Shown: positions 52,897 to 62,027 of the stretch, piece by piece
Position numbering within the stretch: position 1 is the first letter of the stretch
How the letters are laid out: every line of letters starts with the position of its first letter
Source: Bog-756 sp963727955
GTDB lineage: Bacteria > Actinomycetota > Acidimicrobiia > Acidimicrobiales > RAAP-2
NCBI GenBank assembly: GCA_963727955.1
Contig: CAVSII010000003.1
Coordinates: 372,001-436,000, forward strand
DNA length: 64,000 nucleotides
Reading direction: 5' to 3'
Translations under genes and position numbers: made by a program
The notes under the pieces: generated by a model
Told to the model about the DNA's origin: nothing
Databases searched by the model: none
Seen by the model: only the letters and a program-made list of their open reading frames with translations

Positions 52897-53916
52897 ATGA
52901 AACGAATCGGTTTTTTATCGTTCGGCCACTGGACGAATTCACCGAACTCGCAGACCCGATCAGCTGCGGGTGCCCTGCTGCAGTCCATCGACCTCGCCGT
53001 CGCCGCCGAAGAGCTTGGCGCGGACGGGGCGTACTTCCGGGTGCATCACTTCGCCAAGCAGCTTGCTTCGCCGTTTTCACTGTTGGCGGCCATCGGCGCT
53101 AGGACGGCCACGATCGAGATCGGCACCGCCGTCATCGACATGCGGTACGAGAACCCGCTCTACATGGCCGAGGATGCCGGCGCTGCTGATCTCATCTCAG
53201 GCGGGCGCCTGCAGCTCGGCATCAGCCGCGGGTCGCCCGAGCAGGTCATCGATGGCTACCGCTACTTCGGCTACGTCCCAGCCGAGGGCACCGACCAGGC
53301 CGACATGGCTCGCGAGCACACCGCGGTCTTTCTCGAGGTCCTCAGGGGCGAGGGCTTCGCCGAACCGAACCCGCGGCCGATGTTCGCCAATCCACCCGGG
53401 CTTCTTCGGATCGAGCCGCACTCCGATGATCTGCGCCAGCGGATCTGGTGGGGCGCGGGCACCCGGAAGACGGCGGAGTGGGCTGCCGAGCAGGGGATGA
53501 ACCTGATGAGTTCAACACTTCTCAGCGAGGACACCGGGGTGCCGTTCCATCAGCTGCAGGCCGAGCAGATCGAGCGATTCCGCAAGGCATGGGCAGAAGC
53601 GGGCCATACCCGTCAGCCTCGTGTCTCGGTCAGCCGCAGCATTTTCCCGATCGTCAACGACCTCGACCGCACATACTTCGGCCGCGAAGGTAACTCGCAG
53701 GACCAGGTTGGGGTCATCGACGGTGGCACAGCGCGGTTCGGTAAGACCTACGCCGCCGAGCCGGAGAAGCTCATCGATCAACTGGCCCAAGATGAGGCGA
53801 TCGCCGCCGCCGACACTCTGCTGCTGACTATCCCCAATCAGCTTGGTGTCGACTACTGCGCCCATGTCCTGGCTTCGCTTTTGTGCGACATCGCTCCGGA
53901 GCTCGGCTGGCGCTGA
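52897..53916 (+). CDS. LLM-class flavin-dependent oxidoreductase
   Basis: 339 residues from ATG 52897 (no clear SD). Luciferase-like barrel: GADGAYFRVHHFAKQLASPF, IEIGTAVIDMRYENPLYMAED, GGRLQLGISRGSPEQVIDGY and WWGAGTRKTAEWAAEQGMNL, close to the FMN-type alkanal-monooxygenase-like group. The substrate is unknown. The 217 bp upstream (52680-52896) hold no gene. Confidence 0.9.
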   Translation: MKRIGFLSFGHWTNSPNSQTRSAAGALLQSIDLAVAAEELGADGAYFRVHHFAKQLASPFSLLAAIGARTATIEIGTAVIDMRYENPLYMAEDAGAADLISGGRLQLGISRGSPEQVIDGYRYFGYVPAEGTDQADMAREHTAVFLEVLRGEGFAEPNPRPMFANPPGLLRIEPHSDDLRQRIWWGAGTRKTAEWAAEQGMNLMSSTLLSEDTGVPFHQLQAEQIERFRKAWAEAGHTRQPRVSVSRSIFPIVNDLDRTYFGREGNSQDQVGVIDGGTARFGKTYAAEPEKLIDQLAQDEAIAAADTLLLTIPNQLGVDYCAHVLASLLCDIAPELGWR

Positions 53917-54032
53917 GCGACGCGGCATGCGACGGCAGCTGCATGAGCTTGGTGCAACGGCCAGGTGAGTCTGCGCGCTGTCGGGGTGGCGAGGGCCAAG
54001 CGATTGTAAACCGCGTTAAGTACGGCGGGCAG

Positions 54033-54665
54033 TCAAATCGGGAAGGTGAGCGCGGCGGAAGCGATTGCGGGCGTGGGTTGGGCCCAATGGTGCTCATAGG
54101 CCTCATTCGTCGACAGCGAGCGTATTTCTGCTCGATCCAGGTAGAGCACGCCGTTGAGGTGGTCCGTTTCGTGCTGGGCGATACGGGCCGGCCAGCCGGA
54201 CAGTTCGACGTCGTACTCTCGCCCGGTTCGGCCCTGTGCAGAAAGTCGCACCCGCCGAAAGCGCGACACGACCGCGGTCAACCCGGTGACGCTGAGGCAG
54301 CCCTCGTAGAAGGCGCGTCGTTCGGAATCCAGCGGCGTGACCACCGGGTTAATCAAGTCGAGCCGCGGCTGTGGCCGTCGCTCACGCGCAGCAGCGACCT
54401 CAGGGGGCACATCGGCCGGATCGTCGATCACTGCCAACGCCAGGGGAATACCGATCTGCGGTGCGGCAAGTCCGACCCCGACTCCAGGGAGATACGCGTG
54501 CATGGCGTCGAGCAGCTCATGCAACAGATGCTCAGGAAGCTGCCCGTCGTAGGGTGCGGCTCCGCGTCTCAGGACCGGCTCTCCAACTTGGGTGACGGTC
54601 CACGGGCGTGGAGCGGCGAGAACCGCCCACACCTGGTCGACAAGCTGGGCGTCAGTCGTGCTCAT
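54033..54665 (-). CDS. def: Peptide deformylase
   Basis: 210 residues from ATG 54665. All three deformylase motifs are present: GVGLAAPQIG, EGCLSV (metal Cys) and HETDHLNG (metal His pair and catalytic Glu). It removes the formyl group from nascent proteins. The C-terminal tail after LYLDRAEIRSL is longer than in minimal enzymes, as in other actinobacterial copies. It may be a second copy; no fmt gene is near. Confidence 0.93.
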   Translation of the reverse strand: MSTTDAQLVDQVWAVLAAPRPWTVTQVGEPVLRRGAAPYDGQLPEHLLHELLDAMHAYLPGVGVGLAAPQIGIPLALAVIDDPADVPPEVAAARERRPQPRLDLINPVVTPLDSERRAFYEGCLSVTGLTAVVSRFRRVRLSAQGRTGREYDVELSGWPARIAQHETDHLNGVLYLDRAEIRSLSTNEAYEHHWAQPTPAIASAALTFPI

Positions 54666-54765
54666 GTGACGCACCCGCACGTGTGATCCGTCCCGCGACG
54701 TCCATCATGCCGTCCAGTGGTGGTCAGGGGCGCAGTACTCGCAATGCGAGCCGCCTCGGTCCGAT

Positions 54766-55131
54766 CTACTTCCTCTTTTTGACTGTCGCCTCGTTCAGAG
54801 CCACAGCCTCCCGGATAAGAGCCTTGAACGCCTTTTCGTCGATCTTGTCGCCTTCTTGGAAATCGATGGCACGGCGGAGGTTACCTTCGAGGCTCGAATT
54901 GAACAGTGGTGCAGGGTCCTCCAACTGAGCGCCCTTGGCGAAGGTCAATTTCACATGAGTCTTGTAGGTCTCGCCCGTACAGATAATGCCGTCGTGGTAC
55001 CAGGTTGGAACGCCGTCGGGATTCGCCGCCTTGGCCCACTTGCGTTCCTCGACTACCTGCGGATCGGCCTGCTCGATCAACGTGCGGAGTCGGGCCAGCA
55101 TCGCCACGCGCCAGTCATCGTTCTTCGGCAT
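54766..55131 (-). CDS. DUF1801 (YdhG-like) family protein
   Basis: 121 residues: LIEQADPQVVEERKWAKA, VPTWYHDGIICTGETYKTHV, KLTFAKGAQLEDPAPLFNSS and RRAIDFQEGDKI, the usual pattern of YdhG/YdeI-like DUF1801 proteins (frataxin-like fold). Cytoplasmic, role unknown. Between peptide deformylase and the rifampin phosphotransferase on the same strand, with gaps of 100 and 257 bp. Confidence 0.86.
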   Translation of the reverse strand: MPKNDDWRVAMLARLRTLIEQADPQVVEERKWAKAANPDGVPTWYHDGIICTGETYKTHVKLTFAKGAQLEDPAPLFNSSLEGNLRRAIDFQEGDKIDEKAFKALIREAVALNEATVKKRK

Positions 55132-55388
55132 GGATCGAGCGTAATCCCGGAGAGGCTACGGACGCGCATAATCCCGATCCGAGCATCCCGCTGGCCGGTG
55201 CCATGTCGTCGATCGTCTCAGGCTGGCATCTGACGCACCTCCCGGTGGCTGATCTATCCGGCATGTCGGCGGGGGATCGATCGGGTATGGCTCACCGAAA
55301 TCGGCAGAGCGGCCGACGGTACTCCATCGGCGGTCCTCGGCCAGACCGCCCTCCTCCGGGGCTTCCTCAGCCCGAACCTCAGCCACAT

Positions 55389-57995
55389 CTAGGGAAGAAC
55401 TTCTACGTACCCGTCCGTTCCATTCACGCGGATCTGCTGCCCATCTCGGATCAGCCGGGTGGCTTGCTCCACGCCTACGACGGTCGGTAAGCCGTACTCC
55501 CGGGCGATTACTGCCCCGTGGGTCATCAGGCCCCCCACCTCCGTCACCAGGCCGGCGATACCTAGGAACACCGGCGTCCAGCTGGGGTCCGTGTAGGCCG
55601 TGACCAGGATGTCGCCTGCTTCGAGGTCGGCCTCCGCCATGTCCTCAATGACGCGTGCCCGCCCTTCGATGGTGCCGGCGGATACGGGTAGGCCGACCAG
55701 TGCACCGGTCGGTACGTCGTCGCGCCGGTACGCACCGACGACGACTTCGCCATCCGATGTGAGTACCCGGGGAGGTGTCAGCGCTTGGTACCACCTGAAC
55801 GCCTCCTTGCGCTGGGAGATGAGGTGCTCATCGACGTGGTTCGTGCGCACCACGTCGTGGAGCTCCTGGAACCTGAGGTAGAAGATGTCCTCCTTGTCAC
55901 CAAGCACCTGGGCCTGTACGAGACGCCCGGCCTCTTCCAGTAAGGCCTGCTTGTAGACGAAGTAGCGGCTGACCATGCCGTACTTCGGATATTCGCGGTA
56001 CCCGATGAAGGTCCGGACGCGGTCGATCATCCGCTCGACCTCTTCCGCTTTCGGCTCACCGTCAGGCAAGGCCCGCAAGCGTTCCAGCAGTTCCTGTTCC
56101 TTCGCCCACGCCTCCTGCCGCCCTTGGGCGAAAAGCAGCTCGCCAGCGCCCGGCTCGAAGTTCTTGATGTTGCCGAGAATCAGCGGCACGAGCGTGGTAG
56201 GGCATTCGCTCCAACGCGGCCTCGTGATGTCGATCTCACCGGTGCAGCGCATGCCGTACTTGTCGAGGAAGGCCCGGATGACCTCTCGGGCTTCCCTCCC
56301 GCCGGCAAGCGTGGGCAGCTCGTCCAGGAAGCCCTCGTCCTCGACGTGCTGCAGAAAAGCTACGACCTCCGGATGCGGTCGGATGGCGTCGGCAATGTCC
56401 AGGAGGGCCAGACCCATCTCCGAGGTCACGTTGTGAGGGACGGACCGGGTAAGCGTGTCGGCCGCGTTCTTCTCGCCCAGCCAGGCTTCCAACTGCTCGT
56501 TGAGCCACCACGTGGCCTCCATGGCCGACATGAACACCTGATGGCTATGCGGATCGAACAGGATCCGCTTCAGCTCCTGGAGGTCCGCCAAGATGAAGTC
56601 GAACAGCGCCGGTCCGGACTTCGTGCGGATAGCGCGTTTCAAGCCGGCGATGGATTCCTGGCTACGTCGGATCAGATCAGTGACAATGGCCGGATCGGTC
56701 TCGACAGGGACGGGCGCTCCGCCAGCTGCCGCCCCGCCGGCCGGTGCCGCGCTTTGGTTCTCGTCCGGGGGCGACGGGCTGAAGTCGCCGCGTTCGACGA
56801 TGCTCTGTAGTGCGTCCCCGATCAGCGGATCGGATTTCCCTAGGGACAGCAGTCGGGCGCGGCCGGCGGGCGACCCCAGGTCCACGGCAACGTCGACGAA
56901 CAACCTCCCGCCGCCCTCGTGCATCGGCCGGGGGGTCGTCAGTTGCCAGAGAGAGAGCCCCAGGGGCTTCATGGGGTCGGTCATCATCTGCTGATGACCG
57001 ACGGAGACGTAGACGTGGTTCCCGTGGTCATCGGCCGCGGGGATGGGAAACAATGTGGTGATCGGTCGGCTCTGGACGATCTGAAAGCCGTCGTCGACCA
57101 GGCACCATTCGATGTCCTGGGGGTGGCCGAAGTGCGCCTCGATCCGCCGTCCTAGCTGTGCCAGTCGCACGACCTGCGCATCGGTCAGAGCTGGCTGCTC
57201 CTGCTGGTCCGGATCGATGGCTTCCTCCAGCGTCCCACCTTCCGGCGAGGCGCGGAGGGCCAGCTGCTTGGTGGCCACCGCCTTGGCTACCACCTCGCCG
57301 TCCCGCACGTTGTAGATGTCGGCGTTCACCAGGCCAGAGACCAGGGCCTCGCCCAGGCCGAAAGTGGCCTCCACGGTGGTCACCTTCCGGTTTGACGTGA
57401 CAGGGTCGGCAGTGAACAGGACGCCGGCCGCCTCCGGGAAGACCATCCGCTGCACGACCACGGCCATGTGAACGTTCCGGTGGTCGACGCCGATCCGCAG
57501 GCGGTAGGTCACGGCCCGCACAGTGAAGAGCGAGGCCCAGCATCGGCCGATGTGTCTGAGGATCGCCGCCGACCCCACGACGTTCAGGTAGGTGTCCTGT
57601 TGTCCGGCGAAGGAGGCCGTCGGCAGGTCCTCTGCTGTCGCACTCGATCTGACCGCATAGGCGGCTCGCTCGCCGAGCCGGTCGATCGAGCTGGTGATCT
57701 CCGCCGCCATTTCGTCGGGGATGGTGGCCGCTTCGAGGATTCGGCGGATCTCCGCGCTGAGCGTGCGGATCGCCTCACGATCATCTGAGCTCAGGCGCGA
57801 CAGCCGAGTGAACCGTTCGTCGATCGACGGCGCGTCCGTCATGATCCGCCGGAAGGCATCCGTCGTCACGCAGAAGCCGGCCGGCAGGCGGACGCCCTCG
57901 ATCCGAGAGAGCTCCCCTAAATGTGCCCCCTTGCCGCCAACGGCGGTGACCTGCGTCTGGTCGATCTCGTCGAAACCCAGCACGTAATCGCCCAT
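55389..57995 (-). CDS. rph: Rifampin phosphotransferase (RPH)
   Basis: 868 residues, as for known RPH enzymes (about 865). N-terminal ATP-grasp domain: TAVGGKGAHLGELSRIEGV, VRSSATAEDLPTASFAGQQD and AAGVLFTADPVTSNRK. The middle rifampin-binding helical domain has MKPLGLSLWQL; the C-terminal swivelling domain has the catalytic His826 in LMTHGAVIAREYGLPTVVGV. It transfers the beta-phosphate of ATP to rifampin and inactivates it. A palindrome resembling the rifamycin-associated element lies at 58100-58112 and a 20-bp palindrome at 58039-58058. PEP synthase is excluded by domain order and the N-terminal RPH signature. Confidence 0.92.
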   Translation of the reverse strand: MGDYVLGFDEIDQTQVTAVGGKGAHLGELSRIEGVRLPAGFCVTTDAFRRIMTDAPSIDERFTRLSRLSSDDREAIRTLSAEIRRILEAATIPDEMAAEITSSIDRLGERAAYAVRSSATAEDLPTASFAGQQDTYLNVVGSAAILRHIGRCWASLFTVRAVTYRLRIGVDHRNVHMAVVVQRMVFPEAAGVLFTADPVTSNRKVTTVEATFGLGEALVSGLVNADIYNVRDGEVVAKAVATKQLALRASPEGGTLEEAIDPDQQEQPALTDAQVVRLAQLGRRIEAHFGHPQDIEWCLVDDGFQIVQSRPITTLFPIPAADDHGNHVYVSVGHQQMMTDPMKPLGLSLWQLTTPRPMHEGGGRLFVDVAVDLGSPAGRARLLSLGKSDPLIGDALQSIVERGDFSPSPPDENQSAAPAGGAAAGGAPVPVETDPAIVTDLIRRSQESIAGLKRAIRTKSGPALFDFILADLQELKRILFDPHSHQVFMSAMEATWWLNEQLEAWLGEKNAADTLTRSVPHNVTSEMGLALLDIADAIRPHPEVVAFLQHVEDEGFLDELPTLAGGREAREVIRAFLDKYGMRCTGEIDITRPRWSECPTTLVPLILGNIKNFEPGAGELLFAQGRQEAWAKEQELLERLRALPDGEPKAEEVERMIDRVRTFIGYREYPKYGMVSRYFVYKQALLEEAGRLVQAQVLGDKEDIFYLRFQELHDVVRTNHVDEHLISQRKEAFRWYQALTPPRVLTSDGEVVVGAYRRDDVPTGALVGLPVSAGTIEGRARVIEDMAEADLEAGDILVTAYTDPSWTPVFLGIAGLVTEVGGLMTHGAVIAREYGLPTVVGVEQATRLIRDGQQIRVNGTDGYVEVLP

Positions 57996-58038
57996 CGGCC
58001 CGTCTTCCCCTTCAGCCCCTCGGGCCTCTGTGATCCGT

Positions 58039-58058
58039 GGTGTCGGCCGGCCGACACC
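58039..58058. promoter_or_regulatory. Perfect 20-bp palindrome in the rph leader
   Basis: GGTGTCGGCC followed directly by GGCCGACACC: 10-bp arms, no spacer, 44 bp upstream of the rph start. As DNA it suits a dimeric repressor; as RNA it would fold into a strong hairpin and could act as an attenuator between the promoter and the gene. Confidence 0.6.
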
Positions 58059-58099
58059 CGTGTCCGGCTCGTAGCCTGCATTGTCAGCACACCACGGGT

Positions 58100-58112
58100 C
58101 CTTGCAGCAAGG
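58100..58112 (-). promoter_or_regulatory. Rifamycin-associated-element-like palindrome
   Basis: CCTTGC-A-GCAAGG, perfect 6-bp arms, flanked by GGG and CCC. It matches the core of the RAE known upstream of rifamycin-resistance genes in actinomycetes (CTTGC-N-GCAAG, as I recall it). About 105 bp upstream of rph, near the expected promoter. Confidence 0.65.
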
Positions 58113-58489
58113 CCCCCACCCTGGTGTACCTTGGTACTGGCGGAGGAGATGATCCCGTTACCTGGTTGTGGCGCTACCGTTGGGCATTGAAACGCTACGT
58201 CACGGCTGCGCGCCGGAAGAGCTGATACGAGCCCGACGACTTGTGGCCCCCTGTCAGGGGTCTGCCAGCTCTGCGGAAACCGGATAGGCGCTCATGGAGT
58301 CGAGATCTTCGTGCTGAGCGTCCGGCCAGTGTGTTGGGTCATCCGCTCTGTGGGGGCTTGCTTGGTCGTCTCCGAGAGAGTCCCATCGGAGGACGCGAGT
58401 TCGGGTCACGGCCTCCTGGTAGGTGCGGACGGGCGGCGCCCGGACCTCCGGGCTCGACGCCCAAAGATGGAGGGATGGGGCAGTCGAAT
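58113..58489. other. Gap without a convincing gene
   Basis: Between the RAE-like site and the next gene end. Apart from GTACC-TT-GGTAC near 58126-58137 (a short inverted repeat that may belong to the rph promoter) I see no coding signal, tRNA or repeat. Confidence 0.5.
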
Positions 58490-59035
58490 CTAGGCGAGGT
58501 CGTCCGAGACTCGCTTATCGAGAGAATCCAGATCGCTGAGATCCTTGCCTGCAACCGATTCAACTTTCAGCGCCCTGGCTTCGGCGGCTTGGGCCTCGTC
58601 GGGATTCGCCGATAGATGGAGATGGTGTGAGCCCTTTGCGTTGAGCGCATCTTCGGCAGCGGTGTCAGAGTCGAGCGATGCCGCTATGGCTTCGTCGGCG
58701 TCTTTTTCGGCCTGCGCCGCCGCTATTTCAGCATCCTTTGCTTTGTCACTCCCTGGTGCAGCTTTCTCGACGTCGGCCACCAACCCCTCGATTTTGAGTC
58801 GTTCTTGGTCTGCTTCGGAGCCGATCTCTCCAATCACCCGTGCTGCCACCTCGGTAGCGTCAGCATCGTCCACCGCAGTCCCTGCTCGTTGCTCATGTTG
58901 GAAGACGGGGTTGAGGTGAGATCGGATCGGTACCGCGGACTTTTGACGGTCCTTCGCCAGCTGGGAATCCATCTCATCCTCCAACTGGGTCGCTTCTGCA
59001 TTCGGAGGGGGGTCGGTTTGCTCGGATCCGGTCAT
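58490..59035 (-). CDS. Acidic Ala-rich hypothetical protein
   Basis: 181 residues from ATG 59035, which has SD GGGAGG directly upstream; the frame before it is not protein-like. Very acidic and Ala-rich, with long predicted helices (DKAKDAEIAAAQAEKDADEA, SLDSDTAAEDALNA), so probably a coiled coil. An HHLHLS patch follows. No membrane segment. I do not recognise the family. It may be co-transcribed with the helicase upstream (203 bp gap). Confidence 0.55.
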   Translation of the reverse strand: MTGSEQTDPPPNAEATQLEDEMDSQLAKDRQKSAVPIRSHLNPVFQHEQRAGTAVDDADATEVAARVIGEIGSEADQERLKIEGLVADVEKAAPGSDKAKDAEIAAAQAEKDADEAIAASLDSDTAAEDALNAKGSHHLHLSANPDEAQAAEARALKVESVAGKDLSDLDSLDKRVSDDLA

Positions 59036-59238
59036 ACCTCCCAAATTCGCAGATTTTGGAGATATCTTGAGTAATCGTCGACCTGAAAAAGGCGAGTAAT
59101 GGCATTCCGCCGGTCGGATCTTGCCAGTCAGTGCTAGGCGCCCGATCTGACTTCCGGCAGCCAGTCGGCGCCTCGGCCACGAGGCCTCATCACCTTGGCC
59201 ATCATGCAGTACATGATGTCTGCTGTCTGCCGTCGTTC

Positions 59239-61299
59239 TCACCAAAGGCCACTGAGTTCAGTGTCTACTGCACTGGAGACAGGAATGGCCGCAAACGGGA
59301 TATCTATGTCAATCGCACTCCGTATAGCTCTGTGGTCCAAGAGCTCATCCATTTCGGGTGGAAGAAACCGGGTCCGCTGGGCATAGCTGTGCTTGTCCGT
59401 CCAGCCAGCCGGATCCCCGTGGTGATAGCGCAACGGCGCATAAATGTGCAGGTGCTTCCGAGCACGGGTCAACGCTACGTAGAAGAGTCGACGTTCCTCG
59501 TCCACGCTTTCGTTGTCACCGGTAGCCATGTCGGACGGAAAAGCTCCGTCCGCGGCATGGATCAAATGAACCACTGCCCACTCCCCGCCCTTGGCTGAAT
59601 GCACGGTCGAGAGGGTGAGCCAATCGTCATCGAGGGTTGGCTTGCCGGCCAAATCTCCGGTCGAAGAGGGTGGATCCAGCGTGAGGTCGGCGATGAATCC
59701 CTCGCTGCTTTCATAGTCAGCCGCCAGACCCGCTAGTGCATCGAGATCGGCGAGTCGCGGCTCAGGATGGTCATAGCGGCGCCGAATCATCGGTTCAAGG
59801 GTGTGGCGCAGTGCCTCCACCTGTGCCCCTGGAGGATGTCCCGATGCACTGCAAATCCCGAGTCCAGAGGCAATCCGATTCAGATCCTCCACCGATCGGC
59901 GCGCGCTCCGTTCTCCGGTCGGATTCGCACAGAAGGCAACCAGAGGATTCGGACCACCACCTTCCGGATTTCGCACACCGAGGGCTTCGACCATCCGGTT
60001 GGCTGAGCCTGGTCCCACTCCATCGGCCATTTGCAACACTCGCATCCAGGCCAGCTCGTCCCACGGATTGCCAACGATCCGCAGGGCGGCGAGCAAGTCG
60101 CGGACATGAGCAGCCTCCAGAAAGCGAAGTCCCCCGAACTTGACGAACGGGATGTTGCGCCGCCCGAGCTCGACTTCGAGCAGATCACTGTGGTGAGAGG
60201 TCCGGAACAAGACAACCTGGTCCTTCAGCGCGGTTCCCGATTCGTGGTGTTCCAAGATGGTCTGACAGACGGCGTCTGCTTGGCTCTGCTGGTCCGGACA
60301 AGTGGCCAGGACAGGAAGCACTCCTCCCCCGTCCTCGGTCCAAAGTTGCTTTCGATGCCCCTCGCCGGAACCAGCGATCACAGCGTTGGCCAGGTCGAGT
60401 ATGGGGCCGGTCGAACGGTAATTCTGCTCCAAAGTGACAGTCGTCGCACCGGGAAAGTGGATGGGAAAGTCCAGGATATTGCGAACTGTGGCGGCCCGAA
60501 ACGAATAGATGGCCTGGGCGTCGTCGCCCACCACGGTGAGGCGAGCATCCCTCGAGCGGAGGGCCCGCAAGATGTCCGCTTGCACGACGCTCGTATCTTG
60601 ATACTCGTCGACCAGCACATGATCGAAGCTTGCGGCCAGGACCGGTCCGACATCACTATCGAGAACCGCGGCGCGCCAGTGCAACAGAAGGTCCTCGAAG
60701 TCCAAGAGGTGTTGTGCTCGCTTGCGTTCCGTATACGCCCTAAAGATTGCTCGCATGCCTTCGGTGTCGTCTGCGCACCAGGGGAAGACGCGTAGGACGG
60801 TTTCCTCGAGCGCCACCTGACTACTGACGACGCGGGAATAGATGGCGGCGACCGTCTCAGTGCGGGGAAACCGATGCGGGGCACTGGCGGCTATTGGTGC
60901 GCGTACCAGGCCGATCAGGTCACGGACGTCACCCGGGTCGAGCACACTGAAGCCGTCGGCCAAGCCGAGAGCGGCCCTGTACCGGCGCAAGACACGATGG
61001 GCAACGGAGTGAAACGTTCCTGCCTGCACCCGCCGCGCTGAGGCTGGGTCAGCGATCTGACCCGCTCGCCGGATCAATTCAGCGGCCGCTCGCCGACTGA
61101 ACGTGACAAGAAGGACCCTCTCAGGCGCCACGCCACCCTCGAGGAGTCGCGCCAATCGGCTCACTAGTGTCCGAGTCTTGCCGGTGCCGGCGCCTGCCGC
61201 GATGAGCAAAGGGCCACCGTCGTGGTCGACGGCTTTTCGCTGCATCTCATTGAGCCCGCGTGCCCATTTTGGAGCCTCGGACACGATGGTGGTTGCCAC
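59239..61299 (-). CDS. UvrD/PcrA-type superfamily 1 DNA helicase, SOS-controlled
   Basis: 686 residues with all SF1A motifs: motif I AAGAGTGKTRTL, Ia VTFSRRAAAEL, II VDEYQDTS, III VGDDAQAIYSFR, IV EQNYRSTGP, V STVHSAKGGEW and VI EERRLFYVALTRARK. A 3'-5' helicase for repair or recombination. Shorter than classic UvrD1 (about 770), as in the UvrD2-like/small actinobacterial group, and with no HRDC or nuclease domain. A perfect LexA box lies 22-35 bp upstream of ATG 61299, so it should be induced by DNA damage. Confidence 0.93.
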   Translation of the reverse strand: MATTIVSEAPKWARGLNEMQRKAVDHDGGPLLIAAGAGTGKTRTLVSRLARLLEGGVAPERVLLVTFSRRAAAELIRRAGQIADPASARRVQAGTFHSVAHRVLRRYRAALGLADGFSVLDPGDVRDLIGLVRAPIAASAPHRFPRTETVAAIYSRVVSSQVALEETVLRVFPWCADDTEGMRAIFRAYTERKRAQHLLDFEDLLLHWRAAVLDSDVGPVLAASFDHVLVDEYQDTSVVQADILRALRSRDARLTVVGDDAQAIYSFRAATVRNILDFPIHFPGATTVTLEQNYRSTGPILDLANAVIAGSGEGHRKQLWTEDGGGVLPVLATCPDQQSQADAVCQTILEHHESGTALKDQVVLFRTSHHSDLLEVELGRRNIPFVKFGGLRFLEAAHVRDLLAALRIVGNPWDELAWMRVLQMADGVGPGSANRMVEALGVRNPEGGGPNPLVAFCANPTGERSARRSVEDLNRIASGLGICSASGHPPGAQVEALRHTLEPMIRRRYDHPEPRLADLDALAGLAADYESSEGFIADLTLDPPSSTGDLAGKPTLDDDWLTLSTVHSAKGGEWAVVHLIHAADGAFPSDMATGDNESVDEERRLFYVALTRARKHLHIYAPLRYHHGDPAGWTDKHSYAQRTRFLPPEMDELLDHRAIRSAIDIDIPFAAIPVSSAVDTELSGLW

Positions 61300-61320
61300 A
61301 CGGTTACTCTATCCGAGTTA

Positions 61321-61334
61321 CGAACATATGTTCG
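61321..61334. promoter_or_regulatory. LexA (SOS) box
   Basis: CGAACATATGTTCG, a perfect 14-bp palindrome equal to the Gram-positive/actinobacterial SOS box (CGAAC-N4-GTTCG). It lies 22 bp upstream of the helicase start, over the promoter. Confidence 0.88.
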
Positions 61335-62027
61335 TTTCCTCAGACCAGAGGGCATGAACTACGGAGCCACACCACAGTTCGTCAGCCAATGGACGATCAG
61401 ACCAGGAGCTTTTCGCCTCCTTGCGCCACTGACTCAATCGGATCATTCGCTGTTCGGCGACATCGTCTGACTTCCACAATCCTCGACGCCCTTCGTTGCC
61501 CAAAATCGGAGAGTCCGACCCCACAGGTGCCGACGGCCTCGGCGTACAAATCCGGTGAGCTGGCCGAAAGCGTCGGGGCACAAACCGGCCGTATGTAGCC
61601 CGCGGCATCGGGGGTAAGCGACTCGGTGCCGACGAGTGGAAGCGAACGGCCGGTAGAGCCTCCACCACCCATCACGGACCTCTGGAGAGGACCTTGGCCG
61701 CAGGTCATCCATTTGGGCGCGTAACCATTCCTCATCTCGACGACCACGATGAGGAGGGCCACGACGATGCTGGCAGGAACCCGGCAGCTCACCCTCAACC
61801 CGAACTCCGGCAACAGCTGCTTCGTCGTTTGCGGCGGAGCTCCTTGTCCGACTACTTTAGAAACGAGTTCGTTCAAGAGTCTCGTCGCAGCGCACGGCCT
61901 AAGGAGGTGAGACCGATTCTTTTCGTTCACAGTCGGGTGCTCACCCCATCACGCTGGAGCCTCTAGAGCTTCGTCGTCATCGGTCCCTGGGTGCCCGTAT
62001 CTCGGATGCCCTGAAAGGGACCAAGAC
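61335..62027. other. 700-bp region without a supported gene
   Basis: Between the LexA box and the patatin gene. The longest open frame here (minus strand, 61397-61930) gives a low-complexity product with one hydrophobic patch and no SD or family likeness. I see no tRNA, repeat or insertion-sequence remnant. Confidence 0.5.

Noticed and set aside
61397..61930. Hypothetical 177-residue minus-strand gene
   Set aside because: No SD, odd composition and no family likeness; insufficient to call.
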